NCBI GenBank assembly: GCA_030426805.1
Contig: JAUHXU010000004.1
Span: 358,792-422,791, forward strand
DNA length: 64,000 bases
Reading direction: 5' to 3'
Origin: a bacterium
Lineage (GTDB): Bacteria > Planctomycetota > JAFGQW01
Positions 43,657 to 51,689 of this stretch are shown here, piece by piece. Under the pieces are notes generated by a model. That model was not told the origin of the DNA. It searched no databases and saw only the letters and a program-made list of their open reading frames with translations. Made by a program: the position numbers and the translations under genes. Within the stretch, counting starts at the first letter, position 1; the number at the start of each line of letters is the position of its first letter.

Positions 43657-44522
43657 CAGCCGCTCTTCTTCTTCGACTTCTTCGCCGCGTCGCCCTTCTT
43701 GCTGGGCGCCATCTTCTTCTTCGTCGCCCCGTCACCGGACGTGGCACGGGCGACGCTCTCCTTGAGCGCCTCCATCAGGTTGATGATCTTCGGCTCCTCC
43801 GGATCGGCGACCTGCACGATCTCCTCGCCGTCGACCTTCATCTGGATCAGCTTCGTCAGGTTCTCGACGTAGCGGTCCTTGTAGCGTTCGGTGTCGAACG
43901 ACTCGAGCGTCGACGCGTCGATCAACGTCTTCGCGAGCGTCAGCTCTTCCTTCGTGAGCTCCTGGTCGACGACCTCGTCGTCGAACGCGCTGACCGCTTT
44001 CACCCGGGCGGGGTAGTTCAGCACGGTCATCGCGAGCACGCGATCGACCGGGCGCAGCAGCACGAGTTGCTCGCGCCCGGCCACGACGACCTGCGCGACC
44101 GCATTGACCCCCTTGTCCTTCATCCCCTCGATCAGCAGCGCATACGGCTTCTGGCCGACCGGACCGTCGGGGATCAGGTAGTAGGTGCGCCCGGCGTAGT
44201 AGACGCCGTCGATCTCCTCGGGGTCGACGAAGCCGTCGATGTTGATCGACTTGTCCGACTCGGTGCGCAGCTTGTCCAACTCGCTCGGGTCGATGACGAC
44301 GTACTGCCCCTTCGTGAACTCGTAGCCCGACACGATGTCGTCGGCGGCGACCTTCTCGCCGCTGTCCGGATCGGTCTTCGTATACTTGATCCGGTTCATC
44401 GTGTTCTTGTTGAGCTGGTTCAGGCGGATGTCCGCGCCGGTCTGGCTCGCCGTGTAGGCCTTGACCGGCACCGACACGAGGCTGAGCTTGATGAAGCCCT
44501 TCCAACTCGATCGCGGTGCCAT
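43656..44522 (-). CDS. ku: Ku protein of bacterial non-homologous end joining
   Basis: Binds DNA double-strand ends and recruits the LigD machinery. 288 aa. Ku core from residue about 5 to 255: WKGFIKLSLVSVPVKAY, YEFTKGQYVVI, YYLIPDGPVGQKPYALL, VLLRPVDRVLAMTVLNYP and the helical ERYKDRYVENLTKLIQ. The C-terminal tail (after residue 262) is Lys-rich, like bacterial Ku tails that help bind DNA and LigD. First gene of the minus-strand NHEJ operon; a 161-bp gap separates it from the divergent PepSY gene. Confidence 0.95.
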   Translation of the reverse strand: MAPRSSWKGFIKLSLVSVPVKAYTASQTGADIRLNQLNKNTMNRIKYTKTDPDSGEKVAADDIVSGYEFTKGQYVVIDPSELDKLRTESDKSINIDGFVDPEEIDGVYYAGRTYYLIPDGPVGQKPYALLIEGMKDKGVNAVAQVVVAGREQLVLLRPVDRVLAMTVLNYPARVKAVSAFDDEVVDQELTKEELTLAKTLIDASTLESFDTERYKDRYVENLTKLIQMKVDGEEIVQVADPEEPKIINLMEALKESVARATSGDGATKKKMAPSKKGDAAKKSKKKSG

Positions 44523-44683
44523 CGTAGTTCTCCGATCTCGCGGGTCCGCGGCGCGCGACCCCGTTGCACGCCGATTCCATTATTCGACGATCCTGGGCGG
44601 CGGCTACCGAAAATCGTGGACCGCGCCGGAAAGGCCGGTAGGATCTGGGGCTCCCTCGCGTCACGTCCCGGATCCGTCGCTCG

Positions 44684-45196
44684 ATGAAACCCTCCGTCCT
44701 GAACCGCAAGCTCCACCGGTGGGGGGCCATCCTGACGGCGCTGCCGGTCGGGATCGTCGTGCTGACCGGGATCCTCCTGCAGTTGAAGAAGGACTGGGAC
44801 TGGATCCAGCCGCCGACGCAGACGAGCGCCGACCCGCGCCTCACGGCGACGTTCGACGACCTGCTACGCGCGGCGCGCAGCGCGCCACGGGCGGCAATCC
44901 GGACCTGGGACGACGTCGCACGAATCGACGTGCGCCCGGGACGCGGGATCGCGAAGATCCGCGCGAAGAATCGCTGGGAGGTGCAGATCGACACCGGCAC
45001 CGGCGAAGTGCTGCACGTCGCCTACCGACGCAGCGATTGGATCGAGAGCATCCACGACGGCTCGTTCTTCGCCGACGGCGCGAAGCTCTGGGTCTTCCTG
45101 CCGGTCGGCGTGATCTTGTTCGGCCTGTGGGTGACCGGCATCTACCTCTGGTTGTTGCCGCACCTCGCCAAGCGGGCGCGGCGGCGCAAGGCGTGA
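44684..45196 (+). CDS. PepSY-associated TM helix protein
   Basis: 170 aa. N-terminal membrane helix (about 12-33, LHRWGAILTALPVGIVVLTG), a periplasmic domain of about 95 residues with IDTGTGEVLHV (PepSY-like strand), IESIHDGSFF, then a second helix (about 135-157, VFLPVGVILFGLWVTGIYLWL). This is the short form of the PepSY-associated TM family, often linked to iron or siderophore reduction. No iron genes are next to it. A weak promoter TGGACC-N16-TAGGAT (44617-44644) lies upstream. Confidence 0.8.
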   Translation: MKPSVLNRKLHRWGAILTALPVGIVVLTGILLQLKKDWDWIQPPTQTSADPRLTATFDDLLRAARSAPRAAIRTWDDVARIDVRPGRGIAKIRAKNRWEVQIDTGTGEVLHVAYRRSDWIESIHDGSFFADGAKLWVFLPVGVILFGLWVTGIYLWLLPHLAKRARRRKA

Positions 45197-45200
45197 GGCG

Positions 45201-45701
45201 CTACCAGGCCAGCGAACGACGCAGCACCGGGACGATCGACCCGCTCGGCGCGTCCGCGTCGCGCGAGAGCCGTCCGTCGCCGCGTCGATAGCGCCGGACC
45301 TCGGCCGGCTCGAGGAGCTTCGCGTTCTCGCGGTGGCCGCGCAGTTCGAGGACGCCGTCGGCGAACGCCCATGCGCCTTCCACGGTGACCGTCCCGCCGG
45401 CGTCGGCGCGGAGGTTCTTCAGGACGAACGCGCCGTCGCGGTAGAGCGCGAGCTGCGTGTTCATCGCCTCCAACGCGGCCGTCAACGCCCGTGCATCGCC
45501 CGCGGCGAGCGGCTCGCCCTTGGCTGCGGCCGCGACCGTGTCGGCGACGTCGATCGTCCAGACGCCCGCGAGGCCGAGCGCGTCGCCGGTTGGCGTGACC
45601 GTGGCGAACCCGTGGTCGGCCGGCGCCGCGCCGTCATCGGACGAACAGCCGACGGCGACGACGGCGACGAGCGCGATCGCGACGAGATTCCGCATTACCA
45701 T
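45201..45701 (-). CDS. small lipoprotein at the end of the type II secretion operon
   Basis: 166 aa with a signal peptide ending AVGC (Cys19) followed by SSDDG, a probable lipoprotein. The ATG at 45701 overlaps the secretin stop and has GGAG 9 nt upstream, inside gspD. The mature part (GVWTIDVADTV, ALYRDGAFVLKN, GVLELRGHR) looks like a small beta-barrel; family not recognised. Location right after a secretin gene and lipidation make a pilotin role possible, but sequence does not show it. Confidence 0.6.
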   Translation of the reverse strand: MVMRNLVAIALVAVVAVGCSSDDGAAPADHGFATVTPTGDALGLAGVWTIDVADTVAAAAKGEPLAAGDARALTAALEAMNTQLALYRDGAFVLKNLRADAGGTVTVEGAWAFADGVLELRGHRENAKLLEPAEVRRYRRGDGRLSRDADAPSGSIVPVLRRSLAW

Positions 45702-48628
45702 GAGACGATACTCCAGCGCTTCGTTGTGCCGCCGATCACGACGTCTTTCGGTTCTTCGATGCCACCGGAGACCTCCGGCGCCCAGCCGTGGATGTTCGGC
45801 GTGCGACTGCGCTCTTCGCGCATCATCCGCTCGACGTCCTCCGGCGTGCGTGTGACGCTCGCCCGCAGGAAGACCATCAGCTCGACGTCCCGGTCGACCG
45901 TGTCGGTCTTGCGGAACAGGTAGCCGAGCAGCGGAATGTCGCCGAGCAGCGGGATCTTCCGATCGACCTCGGACTGTTCACGCTGGATGATGCCGCCGAG
46001 GACGAGCGTGTCGCGGTCGTGCACGGTCATCTCGGTGCGGTAGTTGCGCGTATCGATGATCGCGCCGCCGAACAGCGTCTCGCCCGGACGGATCTGCGAC
46101 GCCTCGACGCGGACCTGCAGCGTGACCTCGCCATCCTGGTTGATGTGCGGCGTCACCTCGAGCGTGATCCCGACGTCCCGATACTCGAACGTCGAGTTCT
46201 GGGCGCCCTCGGTCGTGAACTGCGACGTGTCGATGAACGGGATGCTCGACCCGACGAAGAGCTTGCCTCGCTCGTTGTCGGCGACGTTCAACCGCGGCTC
46301 GGCGCGCACCCGGGTATCGGTCGTGCGCGCGAGGAATTGCACGAGCACGTCGAGGTTGATCATGCTGTCGAGCACGCCGGTGCGGAACGCGTTCTCGAGC
46401 AACGTGCCGGTGAACACCGATCGATACTCGACGCTGCCGGTCGGCGCGAACGATCCGTCGAGGTCGTCCGCATCGAACACCTGCGAACCGTCGGGTGACC
46501 AGCGCACGCCGATCCGGTCGCTGTCCTCGCGCGACACCTCGATGATCTTCGCCTCGATCAGGACCTGCGGCGTCGGCACGTCGAGGTCCTTGATCACCTT
46601 CTGGATCTGCGGGAAGAAGTGGGGCGCGGTCGTGATCATCAGCGAGTTCGTCCGCATGTCCGGGACGATTCGCACTTTGCCGATCAAGTCGCTCACGGGG
46701 CGCTGCGAGCCCTGCGACCCGTTGCGGCCGCGGGTGCCGCCGCCCTGGTTGCCGCCGCCCAGCCACGGGAAATACGTATCCTCGGTCACGTCGGCCTCGA
46801 GCTCGAAACCCGTCGGACCGTTCTCGCCGTTGTTGTTGCTGTTGCCGTTGTTGTTGTTCGCGTTGTTGTTGCGCGGTTGCGCGCGACGCGGGGGAGCCCC
46901 CGGACCGGCGAACAGGATGTTGACGTTGTTCGCGACCGTGATCGCCTTCGCGTGGCGCAACGGGTAGGTCAACGTCGCCTCGCGGTCGGCCTGGCGGGAG
47001 TCGAGCTGCTCGATCATGCGCTCGACCGCGAGGAAGTTCTCGGTCGAGTTCGTCGTCACGATCAGCGAGTTCGTATACGGCTCGCTCGCGATGCGCACCT
47101 TCCCGTAGAGACGTCCGACGTTCGGGTTGTCGACGTCGTATTCGTCGTCCCACCAGTAGCTGCGGCGTTCGGTCTTCTTGAAGAGGCCGTTGAGCACCTC
47201 CTCGACGTCCTTCGCAGCGACGAACTTCAGCGGATAGATGCGCGGCGCGAGGTTCTCGTCCCCGGCCGGTTGGTCGAGCTTCTCGATCAGCTCCTCGACG
47301 CGGTCGAGTGCACCGGAAGGGCCGATCACCATGATCTCGTTCTTGCGACGGCTCGCGACGAAGCGGAGCTTGCCGAACTGGTCCTGGTTGCGCGAGCGGT
47401 AGTAGTAGTAGCGCGAGCTGCTCTCGTCCTGCGCGCTGTGCAACTCCTCGAGCTGCTTGGCCATCTCCTCGGCTTCGGCGTACTTCAGCCGATACGTGCG
47501 CATCTCCTTGTCGGCGCCCTCTTTCGTATCGAGGGTCTCGACGATCTTCTTGATCGCGTCGAAGTTCTCGCGCGACGACATCACGATCAACGAGTTCGAT
47601 CGCTTGTTCGCCGAGATCTCGATGCGCTCCTGCAGCGTCTTGCCGGTGATCTTCCGATACATCTGCGACAGCTCGCGCTGCAGCTCCTCGGCGTCGACGT
47701 TCTTCAGGTCGATCAGACGGACCGTCACGTCGGCGGGCTTCTGGGTATCGAGTTCCTTGATCAGCTTCTCGATGTCCGGGATCTTCGTGCGCGGGGCAAT
47801 GACGACCAACCGGTTGGACGTCGTGTCCGGCAGGATGCTGATTCCGGTCGTGTTCTTCTGGGAGCTGCGGCCTCGGCTCCGGCCCGACGGCGGCGGGGCG
47901 CCGGTGAACAGGATCATCAACAGTTCGCTCAGCTCGTCCGCCTGCTTGAACTTCAGGTTGTAGACCTGCGTGACGATGTCCGCCTCGGTCGCCACGTCGA
48001 GCTGCCCGATCAGCTCTTCGATGAACCGGACGTTGTCGAGGTAGTCGCGGACGATGATCTTGCCCGACCGGTCGTCGACCTCGAGCTTCGCCTTGTCCGA
48101 CAGGACCGGCTTGAGCTTGTCCTTGATCTTGTCCGCCTTGGCGTGGGTCAACTCGAACACGCGGATCACGATGCGGCGGCCGCCCTGCGTGTCGGCCCCG
48201 GAACGCATCAACTCCGCGCTGACGCTCGACTCCATGTCGGTCGGCACGATCATGATCACGTCGGACGATTCGATCGCCGAGAACCCCTCGAGAGCGAGCG
48301 CCTGATAGACGAGGAGCACCGCGTCGTCGACGGGGATCTCGCCGGGACTCAGGATGTTGAGTTTGCACTTCACCTTCGGGTGCTTGATGATCGTCTTGCC
48401 GGTCGTCTTGCCCAGCCACTGCTCGACGACCTGAATGCTCGCGTTCTTCATCGTGAGCTGCGTCGTCTTGCGCTTTTCGGCCGGCTTCTTCGCGCCGTCG
48501 TCGCCATCCTGGGCAGCGGGCGCCGGCGCCGGGTTCACCGGTGCGGCACCGTTCTCACCCTGGGCGACGAGCGGCGAAGCCAGCAGCAGCACGAGCAGCA
48601 CGCGCGGGATCACTGTGGGCATGGTCAC
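45695..48628 (-). CDS. gspD: type II secretion secretin with six N1-like domains
   Basis: Outer-membrane channel of the type II secretion system. 977 aa, about 300 longer than typical GspD. Signal peptide (LLLASPLVAQ), an N0-like domain (about 55-130), then six N1-type repeats each ending in a V-x-x-L-D or I-x-x-L-D motif: about 152-211, 219-294, 302-367, 376-452, 462-543 and 550-683; most GspD have N0-N3. Repeat 6 contains an Asn-rich linker (587-601). The secretin core (about 686-930) has VLIEAKIIEV, VGITLEVTPHIN and the terminal LGDIPLLGYLF. GTG at 48628 follows AGGAGG by 6 nt and overlaps the gspC stop. Confidence 0.93.
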   Translation of the reverse strand: MTMPTVIPRVLLVLLLASPLVAQGENGAAPVNPAPAPAAQDGDDGAKKPAEKRKTTQLTMKNASIQVVEQWLGKTTGKTIIKHPKVKCKLNILSPGEIPVDDAVLLVYQALALEGFSAIESSDVIMIVPTDMESSVSAELMRSGADTQGGRRIVIRVFELTHAKADKIKDKLKPVLSDKAKLEVDDRSGKIIVRDYLDNVRFIEELIGQLDVATEADIVTQVYNLKFKQADELSELLMILFTGAPPPSGRSRGRSSQKNTTGISILPDTTSNRLVVIAPRTKIPDIEKLIKELDTQKPADVTVRLIDLKNVDAEELQRELSQMYRKITGKTLQERIEISANKRSNSLIVMSSRENFDAIKKIVETLDTKEGADKEMRTYRLKYAEAEEMAKQLEELHSAQDESSSRYYYYRSRNQDQFGKLRFVASRRKNEIMVIGPSGALDRVEELIEKLDQPAGDENLAPRIYPLKFVAAKDVEEVLNGLFKKTERRSYWWDDEYDVDNPNVGRLYGKVRIASEPYTNSLIVTTNSTENFLAVERMIEQLDSRQADREATLTYPLRHAKAITVANNVNILFAGPGAPPRRAQPRNNNANNNNGNSNNNGENGPTGFELEADVTEDTYFPWLGGGNQGGGTRGRNGSQGSQRPVSDLIGKVRIVPDMRTNSLMITTAPHFFPQIQKVIKDLDVPTPQVLIEAKIIEVSREDSDRIGVRWSPDGSQVFDADDLDGSFAPTGSVEYRSVFTGTLLENAFRTGVLDSMINLDVLVQFLARTTDTRVRAEPRLNVADNERGKLFVGSSIPFIDTSQFTTEGAQNSTFEYRDVGITLEVTPHINQDGEVTLQVRVEASQIRPGETLFGGAIIDTRNYRTEMTVHDRDTLVLGGIIQREQSEVDRKIPLLGDIPLLGYLFRKTDTVDRDVELMVFLRASVTRTPEDVERMMREERSRTPNIHGWAPEVSGGIEEPKDVVIGGTTKRWSIVSW

Positions 48629-49308
48629 TTCTTCCCTCCTGGGGAGGCTTTCGGGGTGGGGGTCTTCTTCGCCGACGCCTTCGGATCGATCAGCGGCTCG
48701 CTGCCGAGCCCGCTCCAGATGTTGAGCTCGCGGGTCTCGCCCTTGTATTCGATCAGCACGCGGTTCTGCGCGATCTTCAGCACCTTGATGCCCTGGAAGG
48801 TCTCGCCGACCGCGACGAGGCCGGAACGGCCGTTGGGTGCGGTGATGAACGCCGAGTCGCCGCCGATGCCTTCGAGGACGATCGGCTTCTCCTTCTTCGG
48901 CGGTTTCTTGTCGAACAGGAACTTCGCGAAGATGTGCGACAGCGACTCGGGGGTGTCAGCGGCCTTCGGCTTGTCGTCGTTCTTCTTCGGCTCTGGCTTG
49001 GCCTCGGCCGCTTCGGTGTCGCCGTCCTTCGCGGCTTCGCCGCCCGCGGTCTCGTCGCTCGCGGTATCCTCGGTCGCGGTACCCTCGGCCGCCGCGTCTT
49101 CTTCGGACGTCGCCGCGTCGTCCGTTTCGACGGTGTCGCCGCCGGTCGGGATGAAGTCACGCGCTGCATCGAGGGAGGCGGCGCGCGCCGACGCGAGGTC
49201 GCCTGCCGGGTCGTCGGCTTTGGCCAGTCGCACGATGCCGAGCACGACGAAGGCCGCGAGTGCGAGACACGCGAGCTTCAGTGCGAGGGCCAACGGATTG
49301 CGCATCAT
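48625..49308 (-). CDS. gspC: GspC/PilP-like inner-membrane link protein
   Basis: 227 aa. One N-terminal membrane helix (ALKLACLALAAFVVLGIVRL), then a long Asp/Glu/Ala/Lys-rich linker (about 35-130), and a small beta domain (about 140-205: PIVLEGIGGDSAFIT, GLVAVGETFQGIKVLKI, RVLIEYKGE) matching the homology region of GspC or PilP, which bridges the inner membrane to the secretin N0 domain. It lies directly before gspD with a GTGA overlap and 3 bp after gspM. Confidence 0.75.
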   Translation of the reverse strand: MMRNPLALALKLACLALAAFVVLGIVRLAKADDPAGDLASARAASLDAARDFIPTGGDTVETDDAATSEEDAAAEGTATEDTASDETAGGEAAKDGDTEAAEAKPEPKKNDDKPKAADTPESLSHIFAKFLFDKKPPKKEKPIVLEGIGGDSAFITAPNGRSGLVAVGETFQGIKVLKIAQNRVLIEYKGETRELNIWSGLGSEPLIDPKASAKKTPTPKASPGGKK

Positions 49309-49311
49309 CGT

Positions 49312-49866
49312 TCAGGCTCCCTTCGGCTCGACCCAGGTGTCGTAGCGCAGCAGCGCCAGCGTGAACGAGTAACTGAGCATCTCGGGCTTCTTGCTCGCCT
49401 TGATCTCGACGTTCTCGAGCGAGTAGGGGTAGGGCGAGTGCGCGAGGTTGTGCATCAGCTTCGCGACGGACATCGCCTTGCCGCCGCCGGAGACCTGAAA
49501 GACGCAATGCTCGTTCGTCCGCGAACGGGCCGAGAGCTCTTTCTGGATGCTCAAGCTGCAGCCGCACGCACGCGCGAGTTTCTCGAGCGCGACGCGGGCA
49601 TCGCCGACGACGGTGGGCTCCGCGAGCGCGTCGAACGCGACCGGGTGGCGCTCTCGGAGCTTCGCGAGCGTCTTGTGCTTCTTCACTTCACGCAGGATCT
49701 TCGTGTTGACGGTCTGCGCCTGGACGCGCGTCAACTCGTACTCCGCGCGGGTCTCCTCGAACGACGCGAGGAATCCCCGGCCGTAGAAGAGGACGAGATA
49801 GATGCCGACCGCGATCGCCATCACGCGAATCAGCCGCTTCTCCCGATCGTTCAGCGGGCGCATCAC
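49312..49866 (-). CDS. gspM: GspM/PilO-like assembly protein
   Basis: 184 aa. Short cytosolic N-terminus, one membrane helix (about 12-31: LIRVMAIAVGIYLVLFYG), a coiled-coil stretch (about 35-70) and a ferredoxin-like domain with two Cys (ACGCSLS). This plan is that of GspM and PilO, partners of GspL/PilN in the inner-membrane platform. Identity rests on architecture and on its place between the GspL-like gene (ATGA overlap) and gspC. Confidence 0.72.
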   Translation of the reverse strand: MMRPLNDREKRLIRVMAIAVGIYLVLFYGRGFLASFEETRAEYELTRVQAQTVNTKILREVKKHKTLAKLRERHPVAFDALAEPTVVGDARVALEKLARACGCSLSIQKELSARSRTNEHCVFQVSGGGKAMSVAKLMHNLAHSPYPYSLENVEIKASKKPEMLSYSFTLALLRYDTWVEPKGA

Positions 49867-51689
49867 CGGTTCTCCATCTGCTTGCGCAACGCCTCGAGGA
49901 TCTTCTCGCGTTGCTCCTCGGGCACGTTCTCGAGGCCGGAGATGCGCCCCTCCAGGCCACCCGGCCCCGACGACGGAACCAAGCCCGGCAAGACGACCGA
50001 CTTCGGGGCGACCTTCGGCGTGGCCTTGGCGCCGCCCGGCACGACGGCGGTCGGCGCCTTGCTCGAGCCCTTCGGGGTCACCGACTTCGTGCGCCCGCGT
50101 GTGAGCTGGGGGCGGCTCCGCGATCGACTCGAGCGCCCGCTGCCGGGCTGCGCCGACTGCGTCTTGACGTCGGCCGGGTCCGGAATCGCCGTCTTGATGT
50201 CGTCGGCGATCGCGTCGAGGCCGTTCGCCGGCGGCGTGAGACGCGCGGTGTAGCGCACGATCGAACGCGGCTTCTTGTCGTGCCCCTTGACGGTCTTCTG
50301 CCCTTCGTAGCGCAGCGCCGAGAACCAGCCGGTCCGCACGAGCCGCGTGCGCAGCGCCGCGTTTTCACCCGGCTTGATCTGCACCTCGAGGTCGACGGCG
50401 CCGTTGCGCTTGATGCGCAGCACCTTGAGCACCGCGCCCTGCGGCGCGACGTGCGCCAGCGCGGCGATCGCTTCCCACGTCGGCGGCTGCGCGTCGCCGA
50501 CGTGGCGCAGGAACGCCAGTTCGCGATCGACGGCCGGCATGTCCGCCAACGCCGCCTCCGAACGCGCGAGCTCGGCCTTCAAACCGTCGATGCCGAGCGT
50601 GGCGGGCAGGTAGCGCAGCGCGAGGAGCGCGGCCACGAGGACGACCGCGGCGACCGCCCACGGCCAGAGTCGCGCGGGCGCGCGCTCCACGGGCCGCATC
50701 GACGCGGACTCCTCCCGCGTCAGGAAGTCGAACCGATCCTCGGGCGACGATGCGTCGAGCCGCGCGAGGCCACGCGCGACCGCGTCCGACCCGCCGAGCG
50801 TGGGATGCACGTCGAAACCGCGACCGAGCGTGTCGGCGAGGACCCGGTCGAGTCCGGGCGTCGACGCGACGCCGCCGGCCAGGTGGACGTGGTGCACCCC
50901 GGTCTCCGGCGGCGCGCCCAGCGCGTTCCGGACCGACGCCGCGAACGCGGTCACCTCGTCGTGTACCGCGCGCGACGTCGCGTCGCGATCCGGGGCGTCC
51001 GCACGGCCGTCCCACGCGGACTTGCCCGCTTCGGCGACGGCCGGCGTCGTGCCGGTGGCCTGCGCGATCGCGGCGGTCACCCGGTCACCGCCCCAGGGAA
51101 TCGTCCGAAGGGATTCGGGTTGGCCGTCGCGGAGCGTCAGCAATTCGGTGTGGTGCGCGCCGACGTCCACGACCGAGCGCACGCCGTCGCGTGCGGGGAG
51201 CAATGCCGCTGCCGCGAGTGCGCCGACCGTGAAGCGGGGCTCCAGCCCCGCGTCGCGGAGCATCGCATCGTAGGCGTCGAGCCGGTCACGGCGCACCGCG
51301 ACGACGACCGCGGTCGACACCGTCTTGCCGGCCTGTCCGTTCGTGCCGGCCTGCTCGAGCAAGCGGTAGCTCCACGCGAGCGACTCGGGCGCGATCGGAA
51401 ACGACTGTTCCATCTGCAGCGACAGCACGCGAGGAATCGTGTCGCGCCCCGTCTTCGGTAGGGGGAAGCGGCGGATGGACACGCCGTTGGCCGGCAGTCC
51501 GACCCGCGCCGTCCGCGCGTCGCGTGCCGCGGCGCGGAGTGCGTCGACGGCCGCGGCACGTGACGCTGCGGTCGGCGCACCCGCCGGATCCCGCTCGAGC
51601 GGAATCGTCGTCGTCGTGCCGTCGCCACGAGCGACCTTGATCGTCGCGGCGCCGATATCGACCTGCAGTTCGGACGCGGTGTGCTTCAC
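49863..51689 (-). CDS. gspL: GspL-like protein (PilM actin fold fused to PilN-like domain)
   Basis: 608 aa. Residues about 1-310 form an actin-like cytosolic domain (DIGAATIKVARG, SLQMEQSFPI, SVVDVGAHHTELL, HLAGGVASTPGLDRVL) as in PilM and GspL; a membrane helix at about 345-365 (WAVAAVVLVAALLALRYL); then a coiled coil and ferredoxin-like domain similar to PilN. The last 100 residues are a Pro/Lys/Ser-rich tail, longer than in model GspL. It links the GspE ATPase to the periplasmic parts of the system. ATGA overlaps at both ends. Confidence 0.82.
   Translation of the reverse strand: MKHTASELQVDIGAATIKVARGDGTTTTIPLERDPAGAPTAASRAAAVDALRAAARDARTARVGLPANGVSIRRFPLPKTGRDTIPRVLSLQMEQSFPIAPESLAWSYRLLEQAGTNGQAGKTVSTAVVVAVRRDRLDAYDAMLRDAGLEPRFTVGALAAAALLPARDGVRSVVDVGAHHTELLTLRDGQPESLRTIPWGGDRVTAAIAQATGTTPAVAEAGKSAWDGRADAPDRDATSRAVHDEVTAFAASVRNALGAPPETGVHHVHLAGGVASTPGLDRVLADTLGRGFDVHPTLGGSDAVARGLARLDASSPEDRFDFLTREESASMRPVERAPARLWPWAVAAVVLVAALLALRYLPATLGIDGLKAELARSEAALADMPAVDRELAFLRHVGDAQPPTWEAIAALAHVAPQGAVLKVLRIKRNGAVDLEVQIKPGENAALRTRLVRTGWFSALRYEGQKTVKGHDKKPRSIVRYTARLTPPANGLDAIADDIKTAIPDPADVKTQSAQPGSGRSSRSRSRPQLTRGRTKSVTPKGSSKAPTAVVPGGAKATPKVAPKSVVLPGLVPSSGPGGLEGRISGLENVPEEQREKILEALRKQMENR

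Noticed and set aside
46619..49345. 908-codon open frame on the plus strand
   Set aside because: Shadow of gspD and gspC; low-complexity composition and no start signal.
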